From NCBI RefSeq assembly GCF_014764445.1, contig NZ_CP061721.1, forward strand, positions 434,001 through 498,000: a DNA stretch of 64,000 bases, written 5' to 3'. Position numbers and translations under genes: made by a program. Source of the DNA: Pseudarthrobacter sp. BIM B-2242 (GTDB lineage Bacteria > Actinomycetota > Actinomycetes > Actinomycetales > Micrococcaceae). This document shows, piece by piece, positions 60,078-64,000 of the stretch (position 1 is the first letter of the stretch; every line of letters begins with the position of its first letter). A model generated the notes under the pieces. That model saw only the letters and a program-made list of their open reading frames with translations. It searched no databases and was not told where the DNA came from.

Positions 60078-60662
60078 ATGACTTCTCCCAGTGACCTTGC
60101 AGCCAACGCCGCTGCCGATCGTGCCCGCCTGCTGGAACTCATTAAGGAACTCGCCGTTGTCCGCGGCAAGGTGATCCTCTCCAGCGGTGCGGAGGCTGAT
60201 TACTACATCGACCTGCGCCGTATCACCCTGCATCACGAGGCCTCCAAACTGGTGGGTAGGGTCATGCTGGCCCTCGCGGACGACGCCGGGATTGACTTTG
60301 AGTGCGCAGGTGGCCTGACCATGGGCGCCGACCCCGTGGGCACCGCCGTTATGCACGCTGCGGTTGATGCCAGCCGCCCCGTGGATGCTTTTGTGGTCCG
60401 CAAGGCCCAGAAGTCCTACGGCATGGGCCGCCAGGTTGAAGGGCCTTCTGTTGAAGGCCGCAAGGTCCTGGTGCTGGAAGATACGTCCACCACCGGTGGC
60501 TCAGCGCTGACGGCCGTTGAGGGCGTCCGCAAGGCCGGCGGCAACGTGGTGGCCGTGGCCGTCATCGTGGACCGCGATACCGGGGCCAAGGAAAAGATCG
60601 AAGCCGAAACGGGCGTGCCCTACCTGTTCGCGTTCGGCAAGGATGAGCTGGGCCTCTCCTAA
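60078..60662 (+). CDS. pyrE: Orotate phosphoribosyltransferase
   Basis: A 194-residue OPRTase of the actinobacterial type, usual length ~180-200. PRPP motif VLVLEDTSTTGGSALTAVEGVRKAGG is intact and the YYIDLRRITLHHEASKLVG front loop is typical. It transfers phosphoribose to orotate to form OMP, late in pyrimidine synthesis. ATG 60078 has a weak ribosome site. It is a stand-alone gene followed by the GAF-ANTAR regulator. Confidence 0.95.
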   Translation: MTSPSDLAANAAADRARLLELIKELAVVRGKVILSSGAEADYYIDLRRITLHHEASKLVGRVMLALADDAGIDFECAGGLTMGADPVGTAVMHAAVDASRPVDAFVVRKAQKSYGMGRQVEGPSVEGRKVLVLEDTSTTGGSALTAVEGVRKAGGNVVAVAVIVDRDTGAKEKIEAETGVPYLFAFGKDELGLS

Positions 60663-60759
60663 CATCCCGGGGCAGCAACCGGACCGAGCAACACGGCATG
60701 GCGGGCAAGGCCGGTATAATTTCCTCAGGCCTTTTCGCACCAATGGGAGAACGCACGCC

Positions 60760-61518
60760 ATGCTGCCCTCAGAATCACCGCTGAACACCACCGCCCACAT
60801 CCAGAACCTCATCCTGGACAGCCTGGACTTTGAGGAGTTCCTCAACGAGCTGGCGAGGTTTTCGGCGCATCAGATGGCAGGTGACGGTGACGACGCCCTG
60901 TGCGGGATCACCCTTCTGCGCGACCGCAAGGCTGCCACCATCGGCTGGAGCAGTGACGATGCCCGTGAAGTGGACGAAATCCAGTACTCGCTCTCGCAGG
61001 GCCCCTGCCTGACGGCGGCGGAGGAACAGTGCGAAGTCAACGTTCCGGACCTGTTCGAGGAGGACCGGTGGGGGCCGGCCTACGCTGATGCCGTGGCGTC
61101 CCATGGGCTGCGTTCTGTCCTGTCGCTGCCCTTTAACCTCCAGGGCGAGGCACGGGCGGCACTCAACCTGTACTCGGATGTGCCGAACAAATTTGACGAG
61201 CGGGCCGCGGCCAAGGCCCGCGGTTTCACCAGGGAGATTTCCCAGGCGCTGCGGCTGGCCGTCAGGTTCGCCCTGCATAGCGATAACGCCACGAACCTCC
61301 GTGCCACGCTGGAGTCCCGCACCATCATCGACATTGCGATTGGCGTGGTGATGGCGCAAAACCGTTGCAGCCAGGACGCAGCCGTGGAGATCCTGACGGA
61401 CGCCTCAAGCAACAGCAACACGAAACTGCGCGATATTGCCAAGGCGCTGGTGGACTCCGTGGGAGGTGCGGGCACCCGCACCCATTACCAGCAGCCCGGA
61501 CAGGCGCAGGCGGGCTGA
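60760..61518 (+). CDS. GAF-ANTAR domain RNA-binding antiterminator
   Basis: A 252-residue cytoplasmic protein. ATG 60760 has a GGGAGA ribosome site; an earlier in-frame start at 60517 overlaps pyrE. Residues ~20-150 are a GAF sensor (LRDRKAATIGWSSDDA, SQGPCLTAAEEQCEVNVPDL). Residues ~165-230 are ANTAR: LESRTIIDIAIGVVMAQNRCSQDAAVEIL, which binds paired RNA hairpins to prevent termination. The signal and target RNAs are unknown. Confidence 0.92.
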   Translation: MLPSESPLNTTAHIQNLILDSLDFEEFLNELARFSAHQMAGDGDDALCGITLLRDRKAATIGWSSDDAREVDEIQYSLSQGPCLTAAEEQCEVNVPDLFEEDRWGPAYADAVASHGLRSVLSLPFNLQGEARAALNLYSDVPNKFDERAAAKARGFTREISQALRLAVRFALHSDNATNLRATLESRTIIDIAIGVVMAQNRCSQDAAVEILTDASSNSNTKLRDIAKALVDSVGGAGTRTHYQQPGQAQAG

Positions 61519-61615
61519 CGCCCAGGGCCCGGTCCGTTTGTGCCGGTCCCATCCGGAGGCTAAGCTTGCCGAGGTTGAGCCGTCGGCCATAGACACCCCT
61601 TGATTTGGAGTACCT

Positions 61616-62188
61616 ATGGACCACCCTTTTAACGCCGACACCAGCTTAAATGCCAGCACCAGCCATGACGGGCTGACAAACACCGTCCGGATCAACGTCC
61701 TCGGGAACCTCAGCCAGGCGTCCCGCCCGTCCCTGGTCCACATGATCCACGACCTCCGCAGCAGGGGCGTCCAGTCCCACGTCAACGTGGACCTGTCCCG
61801 GGCCTCCCTGGTGGAATCGGCCGCGTTGGCCGGGCTCCGCGAGGACCTGAACGCCATGGAGGGCGCAGTCGGAACCGCGGGAGGCGGCGTCTCGCTGGTG
61901 CTCACAATGGACGAGGCCGCGTGGCAGAGCGGTGACAGCGAAGAGGCCAGCCAGCCGTCCCTCGTGGCGCTGCCCGGCCGCCCTTTGGAGGAATACTCCG
62001 ACGACGAGCTCTTTGCGGCCAGCGACACTGTCTTTTCCCTTCTTGATGATCCCGGGACGGTCCGCGGTTCGGACCTGCTGGGCCGCTACAACGACATTGG
62101 CCAGGAAATTGTCCGGCGGACTCCGCTCAGTGAGCTGCTGGACCCGTCGTTCGTGAACCCGCCGGCGGAGAACCAGTCGGTCAGCTGA
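61616..62188 (+). CDS. STAS-like domain protein, function unknown
   Basis: A 190-residue cytoplasmic protein. The N-half (~25-100) reads like a STAS/anti-sigma-antagonist fold: VRINVLGNLSQASRPSLVHMIHDLRSRGVQSHVNVDLSRASLVESAALAGLREDL. The phosphorylatable Ser of classic STAS is not obviously present. The C-half is acidic (EEYSDDELFAASDTVFSLL). It follows the GAF-ANTAR gene with 97 bp gap; a link in signalling is possible but unproven. Confidence 0.75.
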   Translation: MDHPFNADTSLNASTSHDGLTNTVRINVLGNLSQASRPSLVHMIHDLRSRGVQSHVNVDLSRASLVESAALAGLREDLNAMEGAVGTAGGGVSLVLTMDEAAWQSGDSEEASQPSLVALPGRPLEEYSDDELFAASDTVFSLLDDPGTVRGSDLLGRYNDIGQEIVRRTPLSELLDPSFVNPPAENQSVS

Positions 62189-62236
62189 CGCGGCTCCGCT
62201 TGCGGGGGCGGCTTCCCATATGGCTACGGTAGAGAC

Positions 62237-63286
62237 GTGCCGTACAGAGAGGAAGCAGAACCGCTGGAACAGCCAGAGCAGCCCGGAATCCACCAAGCCC
62301 GGCTGCTGTCGCAAGCGGCTGCCCTCAAGCGTTTTTCACGCCGCGGATTCCTGGCCGGGACAGGTGCCTCCGCCGTACTTGCCGCGGACATGCTCTTCAC
62401 CCGGTATGTCCAGGCCGAGCGGCAGGTCAACAGGATCCTGCAGGTCCCGGACGACTTCGCAGACGCCTACTATCCCAACGCCAGCTGGTTCCTGTTCCCG
62501 GGCTACAAGACCAGCTGGGAAGAGGCACAGTGGATCCTGAACGCCCTGCGCGGTGCGCTGAACAAGCGGGGCCAGCTTGCCGCCGTCGGGTATTCCAATC
62601 AGGGACTGGACATCGACCAGGTGGTAATCGCCGTCATCGAGCACGTCCGTGCGAAGAAGCTCACCAAGCTCTACTTCTACGGCCACAGCTTCGGCGGCAT
62701 GGTTGCCACCCAGGTGGCGGCGCGGCTTCGCGAATTCCACGGCGTGGAGGTGGACTTCATCCTGCTCGATTCGAGTCCTTACAGCCGGAGCGACGTGCTG
62801 GATGAGAGCTGGTTCGACGGCGTGGTGTTCCTTTATGAGCGCGGCTTCCGGGTGCCCTCGGTGCTGCGCGGCAGCTATGAACTGGGGGAGCGGGTCATCC
62901 ACAAGGATGAGCGGACCTGGCGCCAGATCTTCGACCAGACCATGGAACAGCTCTCGCCGATTGCACCCTCCAGCGTGCTGATCCAGTCGGAGTCGGCGTA
63001 CATCTACCACTTCGACGGAAACCGCTTTGTGGACCAGCTGGGCAGCACCCGCATGGCCTACATCGGCAACCCCAGGGACCGCACGGTGCAGTACCAGACG
63101 GCCCGCGACGCATGGTCGGCCGCGTTCGGCCCGCACATGGTGTCCATGGACCGGCAGACCGAAGGAGCCCTCCCGGCCCACGCGAGTCCGGGCTGGAGTC
63201 CCCTGGTGTACCGGCCCATCGTGGAGGGCCTGATGGACGACTTCTTCCCGCTGCCCCGCGGCGGCTCGAAAGTGAGCGTCTTCTAG
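62237..63286 (+). CDS. Tat-exported alpha/beta-hydrolase
   Basis: A 349-residue enzyme, GTG start. After a hydrophilic lead, SRRGFLAGTGASAVLAAD is a twin-arginine signal (near residue 34), implying folded export. The hydrolase core has the nucleophile elbow FYGHSFGGMVATQV. Likely Asp/His partners lie in the C-half around SPLVYRPIVEG. It could be a lipase, esterase or polyester hydrolase. Its stop overlaps the HAD gene's stop within CTAG. Confidence 0.85.
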   Translation: MPYREEAEPLEQPEQPGIHQARLLSQAAALKRFSRRGFLAGTGASAVLAADMLFTRYVQAERQVNRILQVPDDFADAYYPNASWFLFPGYKTSWEEAQWILNALRGALNKRGQLAAVGYSNQGLDIDQVVIAVIEHVRAKKLTKLYFYGHSFGGMVATQVAARLREFHGVEVDFILLDSSPYSRSDVLDESWFDGVVFLYERGFRVPSVLRGSYELGERVIHKDERTWRQIFDQTMEQLSPIAPSSVLIQSESAYIYHFDGNRFVDQLGSTRMAYIGNPRDRTVQYQTARDAWSAAFGPHMVSMDRQTEGALPAHASPGWSPLVYRPIVEGLMDDFFPLPRGGSKVSVF

Positions 63287-64000
63287 ATCTGGTTCTTCAG
63301 GTCCGCCACGGAATTCAGGACCTGGTTTGGCCGGAACGGGTAGGCGGCAATGTCATTGCGCTGGGTGATGCCGGTGAGCACCAGGACAGTGTGCAAGCCG
63401 GCCTCCATGCCCGCAATGATGTCCGTGTCCATCCGGTCCCCGATCATGGCCGTGGTTTCGGAATGGGCATCGATCTGGTTCATTGCTGACCGGAACATCA
63501 TGGGATTCGGTTTGCCTACGATGTAGGGTTCCCGGCCGGTGGCCTTGGTGATCAGCGCCGCGATGGCCCCCGTGGCAGGCATGGGGCCGTCTTTGGACGG
63601 GCCGGTGGCGTCCGGGTTGGTGGCGATAAAGCGGGCGCCGGCCAGGATCAGCCGGATGGCCATGGTGATGGCCTCAAAGGAATAGGTGCGCGTTTCGCCG
63701 AGCACCACAAAGTCCGGGTCCTGGTCGGTGAGGATAAAGCCCGCCTCGTGCAGCGCCGTCGTCAGCCCTGCCTCCCCGATGGTGTAGGCGCGGTTTCCTG
63801 AGCCGGACCCCCGCACCTGGTCTTTGAGGAACTGGGCGGTGGCCAGGGCGGAGGTCCAGATGTTCTCCTCGGGGATCTCCAGGCCGGAGGCACGCAGCCG
63901 GGCCGCCAGGTCGCGGGGAGTGAAGATGGAGTTGTTGGTCAGCACCAGGAAGCGCTTGGACGTATCCACCCAGCGCTGGATCAGCTCGGCGGCCCCCGGG
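63283..64000 (-). CDS. HAD-IIA phosphatase, 3' part
   Basis: The frame stays open to the right edge, so about 239 residues of the C-terminal part are in view; the DxD nucleophile motif is beyond the edge. Seen: FLVLTNNSIFTPRDLAARL (motif II), GKPNPMMFRSAMNQ (motif III Lys) and AMIGDRMDTDIIAGMEAGLHTVLVLTG (motif IV). These fit NagD/phosphoglycolate-type HAD-IIA phosphatases. The gene converges on the hydrolase with overlapping stops. Confidence 0.9.
   Translation of the reverse strand, partial: PGAAELIQRWVDTSKRFLVLTNNSIFTPRDLAARLRASGLEIPEENIWTSALATAQFLKDQVRGSGSGNRAYTIGEAGLTTALHEAGFILTDQDPDFVVLGETRTYSFEAITMAIRLILAGARFIATNPDATGPSKDGPMPATGAIAALITKATGREPYIVGKPNPMMFRSAMNQIDAHSETTAMIGDRMDTDIIAGMEAGLHTVLVLTGITQRNDIAAYPFRPNQVLNSVADLKNQI

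Noticed and set aside
1..64000. CRISPR arrays, insertion sequences, prophage or att sites next to the tRNAs
   Set aside because: No regularly spaced repeats, transposase or integrase motifs, and no direct repeat of a tRNA 3' end were seen.

Overview
The window is a high-GC actinobacterial chromosome segment. Leaderless and GTG/TTG starts, an Asp23/Gls24 operon, NarL-type two-component genes and many LacI/IclR/MarR catabolic regulators suggest a soil Micrococcaceae of the Arthrobacter/Pseudarthrobacter type. That placement rests on recognised protein families, not on a search. I see no prophage, insertion sequence, CRISPR array or rRNA.

Layout. (1) 1-12.4 kb is mostly housekeeping: the tail of a PEP-utilising enzyme, a LolA-like lipoprotein plus ABC exporter, a TerC manganese exporter behind a clear yybP-ykoY (Mn2+) riboswitch, an NlpC/P60 peptidoglycan hydrolase with an Ala-Pro linker, a CDF metal exporter, a DsbA-like protein, a PHP phosphoesterase, then tRNA-Glu, tRNA-Asp and tRNA-Phe. 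(2) 12.6-14.9 kb is a tightly coupled five-gene Asp23/Gls24 envelope operon. (3) 15.0-19.7 kb is a sugar ABC importer (binding protein plus two permeases, no ATPase) and its LacI regulator. (4) 19.8-25.0 kb holds an unknown gene, exonuclease III, a divergent acyl-CoA ligase/acyl-CoA dehydrogenase pair and a cold-shock gene. (5) 25.3-28.7 kb is a NarL-type two-component system divergent from a secreted HbpS/GlcG-family haem-binding protein (resembling Streptomyces HbpS-SenS-SenR), then an ankyrin lipoprotein. (6) 28.8-38.3 kb is acyl-CoA catabolism: a CoA-transferase/thiolase operon with an IclR regulator, a valine-degradation operon (methylmalonate-semialdehyde dehydrogenase, 3-hydroxyisobutyryl-CoA hydrolase, 3-hydroxyisobutyrate dehydrogenase, enoyl-CoA hydratase), a MarR regulator and NAD synthetase.

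(7) 38.4-58.7 kb is the most distinctive part: a large carbohydrate/uronate island. It has two LacI regulators, two pairs of TIM-barrel isomerase plus Gfo/Idh/MocA oxidoreductase flanking a peptide-type ABC importer with a fused permease-ATPase, and then the glucuronate route (uronate isomerase, fructuronate reductase, GPH-type transporter, ManD-type mannonate dehydratase). It ends in a 791-residue gluconokinase-glycoside hydrolase family 3 fusion. Four promoters in the island share one architecture: a 16-bp LacI-type operator whose right half is the -35 box, 17 bp before the -10. Uronates would enter by the GPH carrier and be converted to 2-keto-3-deoxygluconate. The KDG kinase and KDPG aldolase are not in the window.

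(8) 58.8-64.0 kb has an FAD monooxygenase, pyrE, a GAF-ANTAR regulator, a STAS-like protein, a Tat-exported alpha/beta hydrolase and the 3' part of a HAD-IIA phosphatase.

Three intergenic palindromes with different stems but a related 12-nt loop form a candidate dispersed element family. No gene-free stretch exceeds about 300 bases; the larger gaps hold the leaders, promoters, operators and terminators listed.
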